Origin: Pseudomonadales bacterium
GTDB lineage: Bacteria > Pseudomonadota > Gammaproteobacteria > Pseudomonadales > Ketobacteraceae
Reading direction: 5' to 3'
NCBI GenBank assembly: GCA_002701845.1
Contig: NZXG01000005.1
Location: 1 to 64,000, forward strand
Length of the DNA: 64,000 bases
The notes beneath the pieces were generated by a model that saw only the letters and a list, made by a program, of their open reading frames with translations, did no database searches and had not been told where the DNA came from. The first letter of the stretch is position 1; the number at the start of each line of letters is the position of its first letter. Below are positions 18,254 to 29,000 of the stretch, one piece after another. A program made the position numbers and the translations under genes.

Positions 18254-19897
18254 TTATTCCCCGGCCGGCCATTTGCAGGTAATGGGATAGCGTCGATCCC
18301 GGCCGAAGGCACGGGAGGTAATGCGGGCTCCCACCGGGGCCTGGCGGCGCTTGTACTCATTCAGGTCCACCAGTCGAATCACCCGCTCCACCACGTCCCG
18401 CTGGTAGCCTTTGGCGACGATGGTGTCGGCACTGCAATCCTGCTCCACGTAGTATTCCAGAATGGCGTCCAGCTCTGGGTAGGGTGGCAGGCTGTCCTCG
18501 TCCTTCTGATCCGGGGCCAGTTCCGCGGACGGGGGCCGGTCAATCACCCGCTGGGGAATAGGCGGGTTATCCGGGGTCAGCTGATTGCGGTACTCACAAA
18601 GCCGGAACACCAGGGTCTTGGGCACATCCTTAAGCACGTCGAAGCCGCCGGCCATATCTCCATACAAGGTGGCATACCCCACCGCCATTTCACTTTTATT
18701 GCCGGTGGTGAGCACGATAAAACGTTTCTTGTTGGACAGCGCCATCAGTATCACGCCCCGGCAGCGGGCCTGCAGATTTTCTTCGGTGGTATCCCGCTGG
18801 GTACCACTGAAGTCCTCGGCCAAAGTGCTCATGAAGGCTTCGTACATAGGCTCGATGGGGCGAATCTTGTAACTGACCCCCAGCGCCCTGGCTTCCGCCT
18901 CGGCATCTTCCAGGCTCATGGCTGAGGTGTAGCGGAACGGCATCATCACCGCCTCCACCCGGTCGGCCCCCAGGGCATCCACCGCCACCGCCAACGTCAG
19001 GGCGGAGTCGACGCCCCCGGAAAGCCCCAGCACCGCACCTTTAAAACCGTTCTTGTTGACGTAATCGCGCACCGCCAGCACCAGAGCCCGGTACGCACTG
19101 GCTTCCATGGACTGATCGGCAACCGCCTGGGCCGGCACCGGCTCAACCGCCGCCCGCCGCTGGAACTCAACGGGATACAGGTCTGCCTGGAACGCCGGCG
19201 CCCGCATTACCATGTCACCGCCGGCGGTGACCACCGCCGACCCGCCGTCGAACACCAGCTCATCCTGGCCGCCCACCAGGTTGGCATAAACGATAGGCAT
19301 GTTGCCCTCCCGGGCCCGTTCCGCCAGTAGCTTGGCCCGTACCTTTTCCTTGCCCAGATGAAAGGGTGAAGCGTTCAGATTCAGCATCAGTTCCGCCCCC
19401 GCGGACCGGGCCTGGGACATGGGGCCAGGATGCCAGATATCCTCACAGATGGTGATGCCCACTTTAAAGCCCTTGATATCCACCACACAGGGCAGCGATC
19501 CGGGCTTGAAATAACGCATCTCGTCGAACACCAGATAGTTGGGCAGCTCCTGCTTGTGGTATTCCACCTGCAGCTCGCCGTTATGGATCAGGCCCGCACT
19601 GTTAAACAGCTGGTCATCGACCTTGCGGGGATACCCCACTAAGGTATACAGCTCCGGCGGCAGCTCCCGGCACAGGCGGGCCAGGGCTTTTTCCACCCGG
19701 ATGCGGATACTGGCCCGGAACAGCAGGTCCTCCGGCGGATAACCGGTGAGCGTTAATTCAGGAAAAACAATGATATCCGCGGCGAATTCATCCCGGGCCC
19801 GGCGCGCTGCCTGGAGAATTTGCGTGGTATTTCCGTCAATATCCCCCACCAAAAAGTCCAACTGCGCTATAATGATGTGTAAACCATTGTTTTTCAT
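18254..19897 (-). CDS. nadE: Glutamine-dependent NAD+ synthase
   Basis: Amidates nicotinic acid adenine dinucleotide to NAD+, using ammonia released from glutamine. The N-terminal nitrilase-type glutaminase has its triad in FPELTLTGYP (Glu), YHKQELPN (Lys) and ITICEDIWHP (Cys). The C-terminal ATP-pyrophosphatase domain has the P-loop GLSGGVDSALTLA near 290. 547 residues is normal for the two-domain bacterial form. The start ATG 19897 has TAGGGTG upstream. It lies between bamD and the pilSR group and is divergent from the PP0621-type gene. Confidence 0.95.
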   Translation of the reverse strand: MKNNGLHIIIAQLDFLVGDIDGNTTQILQAARRARDEFAADIIVFPELTLTGYPPEDLLFRASIRIRVEKALARLCRELPPELYTLVGYPRKVDDQLFNSAGLIHNGELQVEYHKQELPNYLVFDEMRYFKPGSLPCVVDIKGFKVGITICEDIWHPGPMSQARSAGAELMLNLNASPFHLGKEKVRAKLLAERAREGNMPIVYANLVGGQDELVFDGGSAVVTAGGDMVMRAPAFQADLYPVEFQRRAAVEPVPAQAVADQSMEASAYRALVLAVRDYVNKNGFKGAVLGLSGGVDSALTLAVAVDALGADRVEAVMMPFRYTSAMSLEDAEAEARALGVSYKIRPIEPMYEAFMSTLAEDFSGTQRDTTEENLQARCRGVILMALSNKKRFIVLTTGNKSEMAVGYATLYGDMAGGFDVLKDVPKTLVFRLCEYRNQLTPDNPPIPQRVIDRPPSAELAPDQKDEDSLPPYPELDAILEYYVEQDCSADTIVAKGYQRDVVERVIRLVDLNEYKRRQAPVGARITSRAFGRDRRYPITCKWPAGE

Positions 19898-20005
19898 GAA
19901 AATAACACCCTACTGACCACAGTCTTTCCCGGCTTTGGCAGAATCAGCGCGTATTGTGGGCCAAATCCCTGCCCTGCGCAAAGCCGGACGCCACTAAGGA
20001 ACCCG

Positions 20006-20245
20006 ATGATGATATTTCGTTTAATAATTTTTGTTGCCGTGGTCAGCCTGCTGGTGGTGGCCTATCGCAAGCTCACCGCCCCCGGGAAAAAGCCGTCAGC
20101 GCCAACGGATGCCGCCACCATGAAAAAATGCGAACACTGTGGCGTGCACCTGCCGGAAAGCGAAGCCTGCCGGGAAGGCGACAAATATTTCTGCAGTGCA
20201 GAGCACCGCAAAGCGTATCTGGAGCACCATGACTCTTCTGAGTAG
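20006..20245 (+). CDS. PP0621-family small membrane protein with zinc-binding motif
   Basis: 79-residue protein with one N-terminal membrane helix (FRLIIFVAVVSLLVVAYRKL), a Pro/Lys-rich linker and a C-terminal Cys/His cluster: CEHCGVHLP, then CREGDKYFCSAEHRKAYL. This is the PP0621 family, function unknown, commonly found beside pilS in Pseudomonas relatives. AAGGA precedes ATG 20006. Its end overlaps the pilS start by 17 bases, so it is the first gene of the pilSR transcript. Confidence 0.85.
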   Translation: MMIFRLIIFVAVVSLLVVAYRKLTAPGKKPSAPTDAATMKKCEHCGVHLPESEACREGDKYFCSAEHRKAYLEHHDSSE

Positions 20246-21866
20246 CATCCGTTCGCCCCGCGATCCGGGACTGACCGAGGTACGGGAGAATCAGTGGCGT
20301 CTGCTGCAGGTGTATCTGTTCTACCGGCTGTTGCTGGCCATCTGTCTGGTGGGTGCCTATCTGCTGGAAACCAGTGGCAACAAATTCCGCACGGGTATCG
20401 ACCAGCCTCTGTACTTTGCCACCATCACCAGCTATTTCGCTCTGGCCATATTGGGTATCTGGATCAATCGCCTGCGGGCGGGGCGGCTGAGTATTCAGAT
20501 TTCCATCGTCATACTTATTGATATTTTAGCCATCGCGCTACTGGAGTACGCCAACGGCGAAACCAACAGCAACCTCACCATTCTGCTGGTGGTGACAGTA
20601 GCCGCCGGCAGCATCCTGGTGGAAGGAAAGCTGGCCACTTTCTTCGCGGCCGTGGCGACTCTGGCCATCCTCTACAACGAGATTCTCAACGCCATTCTGG
20701 ACAATGGTTTTGCCCAGGACAATTTTATTCAAAGCGCCTTCATAGGCATCGCCTGCTTCGCCACTTCGGTGCTGGCCCAACAGATTGCCAGACGTCTGCG
20801 GGAAAGCGCTGCCCTGGCCGGCCGGCAGGCCGAGGATCTGGCCAATCTGGAGGAACTGAACCATTTAATCATCCAGCGCATGCGCACGGGGATTATCGTG
20901 GTGGACAATACGGAACAGGTCGTGCTGATCAATGAATCCTGCTGGAAGATGTTCGGCATGCCGGTAATGAACAAGCTTTCCACCCTGGAAAATCTGTCGC
21001 CACAACTGGCCGAACAGTTACGCGCATGGAGTCGCAACCCTTACCAGCGCAGCACCCCTTTCCGCGCCCATGCCGCTGGCCCCGAAGTGCAGGCCAACTT
21101 CACCCTGATGGAAACCGGTGATCACGCCAATACCCTGATTTTCGTGGATGACAACACCCGCATGGCACAGCAGGCGCAGCAGCTTAAGCTGGCCTCTCTG
21201 GGGGGCCTCACTGCCAGTATCGCCCACGAAATCCGCAACCCCCTGGGTGCCATCAGCCATGCGGCGCAACTGCTGCAGGAATCCACCGAACTGAATAAAG
21301 CCGATGCCCGGCTTTGCGAAATCATCTATCAGCACACCCAGCGGGCCAACAAAGTGATCGAAAATGTGCTGCAGCTGTCCCGCCGCCGCCAGCCCGAGCC
21401 ACAATTGTTCAATATGCAGGAGTGGCTGGAGAGTTTTATTGATGACTTCAAGAGCACCCAGGAAGCTCCGTGCGATATTGAGTTTATCTGCCGGCGACCG
21501 AACCTCCAGTTCCGGATTGACCCATCGCAACTGCAGCAGGTGCTGACCAACCTGTTTCAGAATGGCCTGCGCTACAGCGAACAGGTCACCGGCCGCCGCA
21601 CGCTGAAGGTGGTGGCGGATTTCAGCATCCAGTCCGAACAACCCACCCTGGACATAATTGACCAGGGGCCAGGGATTGCGCCGGAGCAACAGGATAAAAT
21701 CTTTGAACCGTTCTACACTTCAGAGAAAAGCGGCACGGGCCTGGGGCTGTATATTGCCCGGGAGTTGTGCGAAGCTAACCAGGCTCGTCTCGATTATCAG
21801 TCCGTCAGCGCTGGCAGCTGCTTCCGCATCACCTTCTCACACCCATCCAGAATAGTGACCCTGTAA
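20229..21866 (+). CDS. pilS: PilS, sensor histidine kinase of type IV pilus regulation
   Basis: Membrane kinase that controls PilR and thus pilin transcription; in Pseudomonas it senses PilA in the membrane. Six N-terminal hydrophobic helices (about 25-200) precede a PAS-like domain. The HisKA box SIAHEIRNPLGAISHA has the phospho-histidine near residue 333. N box NLFQNGLRYS and G boxes DQGPGIAPEQ and GTGLGLYIA are intact. I chose ATG 20229 (MTLLSSIRSPRDPG, 545 codons) with GGAG upstream; the longer frame reads back through the PP0621 gene. Confidence 0.93.
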   Translation: MTLLSSIRSPRDPGLTEVRENQWRLLQVYLFYRLLLAICLVGAYLLETSGNKFRTGIDQPLYFATITSYFALAILGIWINRLRAGRLSIQISIVILIDILAIALLEYANGETNSNLTILLVVTVAAGSILVEGKLATFFAAVATLAILYNEILNAILDNGFAQDNFIQSAFIGIACFATSVLAQQIARRLRESAALAGRQAEDLANLEELNHLIIQRMRTGIIVVDNTEQVVLINESCWKMFGMPVMNKLSTLENLSPQLAEQLRAWSRNPYQRSTPFRAHAAGPEVQANFTLMETGDHANTLIFVDDNTRMAQQAQQLKLASLGGLTASIAHEIRNPLGAISHAAQLLQESTELNKADARLCEIIYQHTQRANKVIENVLQLSRRRQPEPQLFNMQEWLESFIDDFKSTQEAPCDIEFICRRPNLQFRIDPSQLQQVLTNLFQNGLRYSEQVTGRRTLKVVADFSIQSEQPTLDIIDQGPGIAPEQQDKIFEPFYTSEKSGTGLGLYIARELCEANQARLDYQSVSAGSCFRITFSHPSRIVTL

Positions 21867-21868
21867 CG

Positions 21869-23248
21869 ATGAGCCAATACAAAGCCTTGATTGTTGATGA
21901 TGAACCGGACATTCGGGAATTATTGGAACTGACTCTGTCCCGGATGAACGTGGAAACCTTCGCCGCCGCCAATCTGGATTCCGCCCATGTGTCGCTGGAA
22001 CAGGAAAAATTCGATCTTTGTATTACCGACATGAATCTGCCTGATGGCAGCGGCATCGATCTGGTGAAGGATATTCAGGCCAATTACCCCAACCTGCCGG
22101 TGGCGGTGCTCACCGCCTACGGCAGTATGGAAACCGCTATTCACGCCCTCAAGGCCGGCGCTTTCGATTTCGTCTCCAAGCCCGTGGATCTGCAGCGGCT
22201 GCGGGATCTGGTGAACACCGCATTGAAGCTGAAATTCAAAAAGACTGAAACGGTGTGTGAAGATGAAGACTCACCGATTCTGGGACAGTCGTCGGAAATC
22301 AAAAAACTGAAAATCCAGATCAAAAAACTGGCCCGCAGTCAGGCGCCGGTTTATATCAGTGGTGAATCCGGCAGTGGCAAGGAGTTGGTGGCCCGGGAGA
22401 TTCACCGCCTGGGCCCACGGGCGGAAGGCCCTTTCATCCCGGTGAACTGCGGGGCCATTCCCACGGAGCTGATGGAGAGTGAGTTCTTCGGCCATCGCAA
22501 AGGCAGTTTCACCGGCGCCTATGAGGATAAAACCGGACTGTTCCAGGCGGCCCAGGGGGGCACCCTGTTCCTGGATGAAGTGGCGGATCTGCCCATGCAG
22601 ATGCAGGTGAAACTGCTGCGGGCCATTCAGGAGAAAGCCGTGCGGCCGGTGGGCTCACAAAAGGAGCTGGCTACCGACGTGCGCATCCTCAGCGCCACCC
22701 ACAAGGATTTGGCCAAACTGGTGGACGAGGGTGAGTTTCGGCAGGATCTGTTCTACCGGATTAATGTGATCAACGTCAGTGTACCGCCGTTACGGGAGCG
22801 CAAAGAGGATATCGGTCAGTTGGCGGCCCGGGTACTGGCGGCCCTGGCCCGGGACTGGGACATGGATTTACCCACCCTGAGCCCCAACGCCGAACAAGCA
22901 CTGCAGAAATACGCCTTTCCCGGCAACGTTCGGGAGTTGGAAAATATTCTGGAGCGGGCGGTTACCCTGTGTGACGATGAGGTGATCACGCCAGAGCATC
23001 TACAACTGCCCACCGATGGCAACCCGGTGCCCAAGCCCGCCACCAGCGGCCAGCAGGATTTGCCGATCCCGGATTTCATGGAAGGGGATTCGCTGGAGGA
23101 ATACCTGACCGACATTGAAAAGCAGGCCATTCTCAAGGCTTTGGATGAAACCCGCTGGAATCGCACCGCCGCCGCCAAAAAGCTGGGAATGAGTTTTCGC
23201 TCGCTGCGCTATCGATTGAAAAAACTGGGCCTGGATACCGACGACTAA
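21869..23248 (+). CDS. pilR: PilR, NtrC-type sigma-54 activator
   Basis: Response regulator that, once phosphorylated by PilS, activates sigma-54 promoters such as that of the major pilin. The receiver domain has the phospho-aspartate in [12 protein letters not shown] near residue 54. The AAA+ domain has Walker [15 protein letters not shown] near 165 and the sigma-54 contact loop [11 protein letters not shown] Fis-type helix-turn-helix ([20 protein letters not shown]) ends the 459-residue protein. It starts 2 bases after pilS. Its stop codon overlaps that of thiO on the other strand. No pilA is in this window. Confidence 0.95.
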   Translation: MSQYKALIVDDEPDIRELLELTLSRMNVETFAAANLDSAHVSLEQEKFDLCITDMNLPDGSGIDLVKDIQANYPNLPVAVLTAYGSMETAIHALKAGAFDFVSKPVDLQRLRDLVNTALKLKFKKTETVCEDEDSPILGQSSEIKKLKIQIKKLARSQAPVYISGESGSGKELVAREIHRLGPRAEGPFIPVNCGAIPTELMESEFFGHRKGSFTGAYEDKTGLFQAAQGGTLFLDEVADLPMQMQVKLLRAIQEKAVRPVGSQKELATDVRILSATHKDLAKLVDEGEFRQDLFYRINVINVSVPPLRERKEDIGQLAARVLAALARDWDMDLPTLSPNAEQALQKYAFPGNVRELENILERAVTLCDDEVITPEHLQLPTDGNPVPKPATSGQQDLPIPDFMEGDSLEEYLTDIEKQAILKALDETRWNRTAAAKKLGMSFRSLRYRLKKLGLDTDD

Positions 23249-24357
23249 AACATGTCCGCCGAAGGCCTTGGGGTCAGGGGGTCGTAGGGCACGGGGTCCA
23301 CAATGGGTTCCTGCCCCAACAACAGATCCCGCATCAGGCGGGCCGAGGCCGGCGCCAATACCAGGCCGTTCCGATAATGGCCGGCATTCACAAAAAGGTT
23401 ATCCCAGCCCGGTACCCGACCGATAAAGGGGATACCATGGGGTGACCCCGGCCGCAAGCCGGCCCACTGGGCTTCCACCGCCTCCTTCGCCAACGCCGGC
23501 ACCAGTCCCGTGGCCATGGCCACCAGTTCCTGGCGCGCCTCCCGGGTGCTGGATTTATGGAACTCGGTGTGTTCCAGGGTGCTGCCGGCCACGATTCTGC
23601 CATCCAGCCGGGGGATCAGGTAACGGCCATTATGCAGCACAATGCTGTTAAGCAGTTTGCGTCGGGGGGCGTACACCAGCATCTGTCCCCGCACCGGCTG
23701 CACTTGAATGCTGGCCGCCAGCGGCTGCAGCAGTCTGCCCGCCCAGGCACCGGCGCACACCGCCACCTGGGCGGCGCTGAAACGGTTGCCGGACAGCGTT
23801 AACACGGATACCGCGCCGGAAGGCTGCGCCGTGAATTCCTCCACCTGCTCCTGGCAGTGCAACTCAAACTCCGGTTGGCGCTGCAGGTGCAGTAACAGAC
23901 TCTGCAGCAGGCGGGGGTTGCGGACATTACCTATGTGTGGCCACCAGACCCCGCCGCTGAACGTCGTCGCCAGATCCGGCTCCCGCTGCTGGATCTGCTC
24001 CGGCGCCCACAGCCCCAGGTTTTTGCCCCGGGCCCTGGCCCAGGCCTCCATCTCGGCCTGATTGGGCGGCTCCAGCATCAACAACCCACACAGATTCAGC
24101 TCCGGATCCAGGCCAGTGGCCGCATTCAATTCCGCCACCAGTTGCGGGTACGCCGCCTGGGCCCAGCTGGCGAGAGCCGTGACCGGTTCGCTGTAGGTCC
24201 AGGGATACAGGGGCGACACAATACCCCCCCCGGCCCAGGACGCCTCCTGACCAGGCTGACCCTGCTCCAGCAGGGTGACTTTGGCCCCCTGCTCCAACAG
24301 CTCTTTCGCCACCAGCAAGCCAATAATGCCGCCCCCGACTATCAGTACGTCCGCCAT
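23245..24357 (-). CDS. thiO: Glycine oxidase ThiO (FAD-dependent)
   Basis: Oxidises glycine to the imine used for the thiazole moiety of thiamine. N-terminal dinucleotide-binding motif VLIVGGGIIGLLVAKELLEQ and the DAO-family C-terminus with WAGLRPGSPHGIPFIGRVPG and AGHYRNGLVLAPASA. 370 residues. AAGGTTGAT precedes ATG 24357. No other thi gene is adjacent. It sits between pilR and fimT, the same place as its Pseudomonas counterpart, so the location is ancestral. Confidence 0.88.
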   Translation of the reverse strand: MADVLIVGGGIIGLLVAKELLEQGAKVTLLEQGQPGQEASWAGGGIVSPLYPWTYSEPVTALASWAQAAYPQLVAELNAATGLDPELNLCGLLMLEPPNQAEMEAWARARGKNLGLWAPEQIQQREPDLATTFSGGVWWPHIGNVRNPRLLQSLLLHLQRQPEFELHCQEQVEEFTAQPSGAVSVLTLSGNRFSAAQVAVCAGAWAGRLLQPLAASIQVQPVRGQMLVYAPRRKLLNSIVLHNGRYLIPRLDGRIVAGSTLEHTEFHKSSTREARQELVAMATGLVPALAKEAVEAQWAGLRPGSPHGIPFIGRVPGWDNLFVNAGHYRNGLVLAPASARLMRDLLLGQEPIVDPVPYDPLTPRPSADMF

Positions 24358-24458
24358 ATCAACCTTACATCCAGGGTATATTCAGTGTATCGCCACGAAA
24401 TGGTAATCTAGCAGCATACCAAGAATCCGGACCAGTTTAACCAATTTCACTTTGTGTG

Positions 24459-24474
24459 TGGCAAAGGTGTGGCA
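24459..24474 (+). promoter_or_regulatory. Possible sigma-54 promoter upstream of fimT
   Basis: TGGCAAAGGTGTGGCA has GG (24460-24461) and GC (24472-24473) 10 bases apart, as in sigma-54 -24/-12 promoters. The -12 box departs from TTGCA at one base. The match arises within an 11 bp tandem repeat (TGTGGCAAAGG, 24457-24467 and 24468-24478), so chance is possible. It is 106 bases upstream of fimT, close to the pilR gene. Confidence 0.3.
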
Positions 24475-24579
24475 AAGGAAAGTTGCCAGGCGGGTTACAC
24501 CAGGTGGATTACAAAAGTCCGGCAGTTAACACCGCACCTGGCGTAGGGTGCAGCAACAAGACAGATGGGGGAAAACACC

Positions 24580-25101
24580 ATGGTACGCGGGACACGGGGT
24601 TTCACAATCCTGGAATTGCTGGTGACACTGGCCATAGCGGCCATTGTGGCAGGGCTGGCGGTGCCCTCTTTTCAGACCTTGATGGAAAAAAACCGCCTGC
24701 GTACCACCACCGATGACCTGCTGGAACTGCTGCGGATTTCCCGCCTGGAAGCCGTGGAGCAGCGCCGCCCGGTGCAGGTGTGTGGGAGTACCGACGGTGA
24801 GACCTGCGACGCCGGCGGCTGGAGTGATTATGTGTTGATGGTGAAACCCGCCCAGGGTGCTGAACCCCGGGAAGTGGTGGCCACTCTGAATGTAAATCCC
24901 CGGGTGACGATCCTTAAAAATAACGTTAACAGCGACGAGATCGATTTTACCGCCACCGGCTGGATTCCGGGCGATCCTGCCACCTTCGATATCTGCCCGG
25001 TAAACGGCGACAGGCAGCATGCCTACCAGCTGGTGATTTCCATGTCCGGCAAAACCCGCAAGGTATTGCCTCCCATCGCCGACAGCAACTGCCCGGCCTG
25101 A
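24580..25101 (+). CDS. fimT: FimT, GspH/FimT-family minor type IV pseudopilin
   Basis: Prepilin-like protein with the PilD cleavage motif RGFTILELLVTLAIAAIVAG immediately after a short leader: cleavage after Gly, Phe +1, Glu +5. A GspH-type domain follows with LRISRLEAVEQRRPVQVCG and paired cysteines. I used ATG 24580 with GGGGGA upstream; ATG 24565 is in frame but poorly placed. 174 codons. It is the only plus-strand pilin gene here and sits after thiO. FimT of some gammaproteobacteria binds DNA during natural transformation; whether this one does is unknown. Confidence 0.88.
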   Translation: MVRGTRGFTILELLVTLAIAAIVAGLAVPSFQTLMEKNRLRTTTDDLLELLRISRLEAVEQRRPVQVCGSTDGETCDAGGWSDYVLMVKPAQGAEPREVVATLNVNPRVTILKNNVNSDEIDFTATGWIPGDPATFDICPVNGDRQHAYQLVISMSGKTRKVLPPIADSNCPA

Positions 25102-25116
25102 GAACTGCTCACTCAT

Positions 25117-25157
25117 AAAAAATCCCTCACGGACTCATTGCCCGGAGGGATTTTTTT
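25117..25157. terminator. Bidirectional intrinsic terminator between fimT and the PEP-CTERM gene
   Basis: AAAAAATCCCTC (25117-25128) is complementary to GAGGGATTTTTT (25145-25156), with a 16-base loop. T-runs exist on both strands, so it can end fimT (plus) and the gene ending at 25200 (minus). Confidence 0.88.
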
Positions 25158-25199
25158 GTAGACAGCCCGCTTTTGTAAACCGTCCGCTGTCGCCGCTGA

Positions 25200-25856
25200 T
25201 CAGGCCCCCGATCGCCGGCGGGACAGACCCATGCCCAATAAGGCGAGACCGAACAGCGAGAAGGTGAAGGGCTCGGAGATGGCAACGGTATCGTTATCCT
25301 CCGGCTCTTCCGGCTCGGACCCGGACAGCTCATCCACATCAATCACCAGGTTCACGTAGTCCAGCGACCACAGGTTGGCGAGCGCCGCCGACACGAATTC
25401 CAAGGTGATCTCCTGCTGGAACAACGCATCCAGCATGGAACGGTCGGTGATGTCCACCTGTTCACTCCAGACATACTGTTCGGGCATGCCTTCCGAGCCC
25501 AGCATTTCACTTTCCAGGTTGGCGATGGCGTAATTGTTCAGGGTCAGCTCCGAACCGGCCAACATGCCATACACCGAGTATTCCACCGCGATGCTGTTAA
25601 TCGTCGAATAACCGGAAAGGTCGATAGGACTCCAGGAAAAACTGCCATTGTTGCGCCGATCCTCGAATGGCTCGTCCCCCGGCCCTGGGGTGGGGAATAC
25701 GTTGCCTTCATAGGGAGATCCCGCTGCAAAGCCGGAGCCAAAACCATCATTGGTGCCGTAAGACGCTTCAATCACGATAGCATGGGCGCTACTGGCGGCC
25801 ACGCCGCAGGCGAGCAGAGCCAGCGGGCACAGCACGCGCTCGTTAAAAAATTTCAT
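25200..25856 (-). CDS. PEP-CTERM-type exported protein
   Basis: 218-residue exported protein of unknown function. An N-terminal signal (LALLACGVAASSAHA) precedes a Gly/Ser/Asn-rich, beta-type body (IDLSGYSTINSIAVEYSVYG). The C-terminus reads SEPFTFSLFGLALLGMGL then SRRRSGA: a sorting motif, one membrane helix and an Arg cluster, the layout of PEP-CTERM proteins processed by exosortase. The usual PEP is SEP here. GGGGATCA precedes ATG 25856. It follows the pilY1 cluster on the same strand but is separated by 191 bases, and no exosortase gene is in the window. Confidence 0.72.
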   Translation of the reverse strand: MKFFNERVLCPLALLACGVAASSAHAIVIEASYGTNDGFGSGFAAGSPYEGNVFPTPGPGDEPFEDRRNNGSFSWSPIDLSGYSTINSIAVEYSVYGMLAGSELTLNNYAIANLESEMLGSEGMPEQYVWSEQVDITDRSMLDALFQQEITLEFVSAALANLWSLDYVNLVIDVDELSGSEPEEPEDNDTVAISEPFTFSLFGLALLGMGLSRRRSGA

Positions 25857-26047
25857 AAATGATCCCCGTTTGTTACCTATTGGCCAAAAGATAGCGGCAG
25901 GCCATTGCGGGCCCGCCGCTATCCAAAATAGAGTGACTTTTGTACAAGCAAGTATCGCACCTTAAGCAACAAGTCACTGATAGTACTGGATTTTCCACCC
26001 CAAACCCCAGGGCCCGGAGCGGAAAACTGTAAATATTTTCGACACCA

Positions 26048-29000
26048 CTAAGGGCTCATTTGAAACCAGCGGGTTTTGCGGATCACATCCAGCCTCAATG
26101 GCGCCGGGCCCACGGAGCCGGTACCGGACAGGATGCCGCCGCGAATCAGCGGGTCGGTGCCGGGGGTTTCCCCATTCTCATCCACTTCCGGCGGCGGCAG
26201 CTCCGATATCAGCGCGGTCAGACTGCCCGCCACGTTCTGGCTCAGGTCATCCCGCAGGATCAACGCCTGCTCATCGCCGGGGGCAAATTGATAGAGCGCA
26301 GCGGCACCCACACCCACCTGACAGGCCTCCGGCGCCTCGTCGGGCCGGTAGTAAGTGGAGAAGAAAGCCCGCCCCCCCACAATCAGCGGGGTGCCCAGCA
26401 GTTTCTCCGCCGGGTAGGCATTGCCCCCCAGGGTGAGGCTGTAACCCAGCACGGCGCCACTGTCATCGGCAGCCGTCACCGCGTCCGGATCGGCGGTCCT
26501 GGATACCGGCTGCACCACCAGGGTACTGCCATCAGACCCGGTGGCGGTTTCGTTAATGACCTCCTGCTCCCGGCCAAAGGGCGCATAGTCCCGCAGGAAA
26601 TAGAATTTCTCGGTGACGGTATCGTCGGTGGGGTTGGAACGCCAGCCGGACCCCATGGCGATCCCCACGCAATTGCCCAGGGGGCAGCGCATCATCGCAA
26701 TGCTGGGGGGATGGAAAAAGCGGCGGTCGTCCGCGGCCGGTGCACTGGCGGGATTCTCCGCCGCGGAAATCCCCAGTTGCGCCACCACCACATCATCGGT
26801 GTTGGCCACCAGGTCGGAGGCTCCACTGTTGTCATTGTCGATATCGAATCGCAGCAACTGTCCGCCCATATCACCTACGTAGAAGTGATCCAGGTAACCG
26901 TCACCATTCCGGTCCAGGGTTTTCACCGCGGAGGGAATACTGTACTGCAGCGCCGGTATCTGCTGGTGACGGCTGCTGTCGCTGACGTTGTTACTGTTCT
27001 CCGCCGAGGCCCACCACAACACCTCGCCGGCCTGCTGGGTCACACTGCCGTTACTGTAATTCCGGGCCGCGATAATATAGATCTGCGCCCCCTGGGCGGG
27101 CAGGCTTTGCGGTTGCGCGGCATCATAAGCCGGGTCATAGCCGCCACCGATGATAAACACCGCCGTAGGAGTACCGTTGTAGCGGATAATCGCCAGCTGC
27201 GGCTCGGACCAGCTCTGACCATTGTCCTCGAATACTCCGGTTCCGCCTTCCAGCACGGCCACTTCACTGATTTCCTCCGACTGTTGGACCTTGGTGGCAT
27301 CGAGGATGTAATAGTTGCGTCCACCCCGGCGCATGCCGCCAAACAGGTACACAAAGTCGGCGCTGTTTTCATCGATGTTGCCGTTGCGATCCACATCCTG
27401 GCGCCAAACAGTCCAGGTGGAATCCAGCCCATAAATCAACTCGCCATCCGCCGCCAGTGGCCTGGTGGCCTCATACATCCGCTCGAGAGCGGAATTCTGG
27501 TTGACCGCCGGCCGCTTGAGTATGGCTTCGGGCATGTAGGCCAGATGCTCTTCTCCGGTATCCGAATCCACCGCGTAAAGCTTGCCGTCATTAGTGCTGA
27601 CAAACACCACATCATCGGTATCGGACAGTGGCTCGCCACCTGCCGTGCGGCTGCGATAATTCACCAGCACTGGCGTGGAATGCAACGGCGCACCGTAGAA
27701 CTGACGCAGGTCGTTGTTATCGGCGCCCCGATTATCAGTGGGATTTTGCGGTCGCAGCTCCGGGTTCACATGCTGGCTCAAGCGAATCCACTCATCGTTT
27801 ACATCCACCCCCCGCAACCAGTCCAGAGCAGGTGTCAACAGGTCGGTTTCATAACTGCTGACCAGGGCGGCATCGGCACTGCCGTTGGCCGCCACCAGCA
27901 GATCGCTGTAATCAGCGCTGAGCTCGCCACGCAGAGCGGTGAGATCGGTAGTATCCGCCGATGTCATTTCGTAACGGGTATCGTCGTAGTACACGAACAG
28001 GCGCCGGTCGTCGGGTTGCTCAATCTGACTGGCGGCGCCACCGATGTGGGCAATATCCCCGTCCACGGTGACGATCTGATTGGTGTTGTAGAATGCCGGC
28101 TCCACATCCGACCACGGGCTGTTGACACCGCCCAGGAATTCACCCTCCTCGACGGCCTCGGTGGTCTTGTTCTGATTCGTGTAGATACCCACATCGCCGT
28201 CCTCTTCCACCTGGAAGAAATACTGCTTCAGGTTGCCATACCAGAACGGTTTGGTGGAGGGAGTGAACATGGAGAAATACATCTCGTCCATATGAGTAAA
28301 ACGATTCAGCTGACTGACGCCCACACCGCCTGACGCCACCACGTAGGTGCCCGGCAGTACCGCCTGCTCATTGATGGCGTCAAAAGCGTCGGACAGATCC
28401 GCGGAATTGTTGGCCGCCACAAACAAGCCACCGCCGTTGGTGGCCCAGGCATTCATCCCGTCACGCACCTCGGTGGAGGCGGCGCCCATATCGTAGGCAA
28501 TCACGTGGGTATTGACCCCGGCCCCCATACCATCGGTGGTGGTGTTATTGGCCAGCCGGCCCGACAACAGGCTGAGACAACCCCAGTAATCCCCTTCCTG
28601 ATCCTGGGGCTTGAGGTTGGAGGAAGACATGGTGGCCGGGCACTCCGGGTGATACTGGTTTTCCTGACTGGTGACAAATTCATTGACCCGCTGCCCCAGG
28701 GTATCCCGAATCGGATCACTGGGGTGGCCGTCCTGACACAGGTTGCTCCGCTCGAAGCTGCTGAGAGCAGAGCCCTTTTCACAGGTGGATTCACCATCGG
28801 TGAGAAACACCAGGTGGTTGTTCACCACACCGCACTGCGGCCCCAGATTCACCCCCCCATAGCGATAACTGTCAAAACCGCCGTCCGCTGCCCAGACAGC
28901 GCTGTCGCTCTCGTGAGAATCCCGGGTGATCGCCTCGCCACCGGTGAGATACTCCGCCGCCTCCAGATAGCTGCCCACAAGGGGGGTACGACCGTTGGCG

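Noticed and set aside
26060-28333. 757-codon plus-strand frame opposite pilY1 copy 1
   Set aside because: Antisense shadow; the minus strand has VWA and propeller motifs and a coupled operon.
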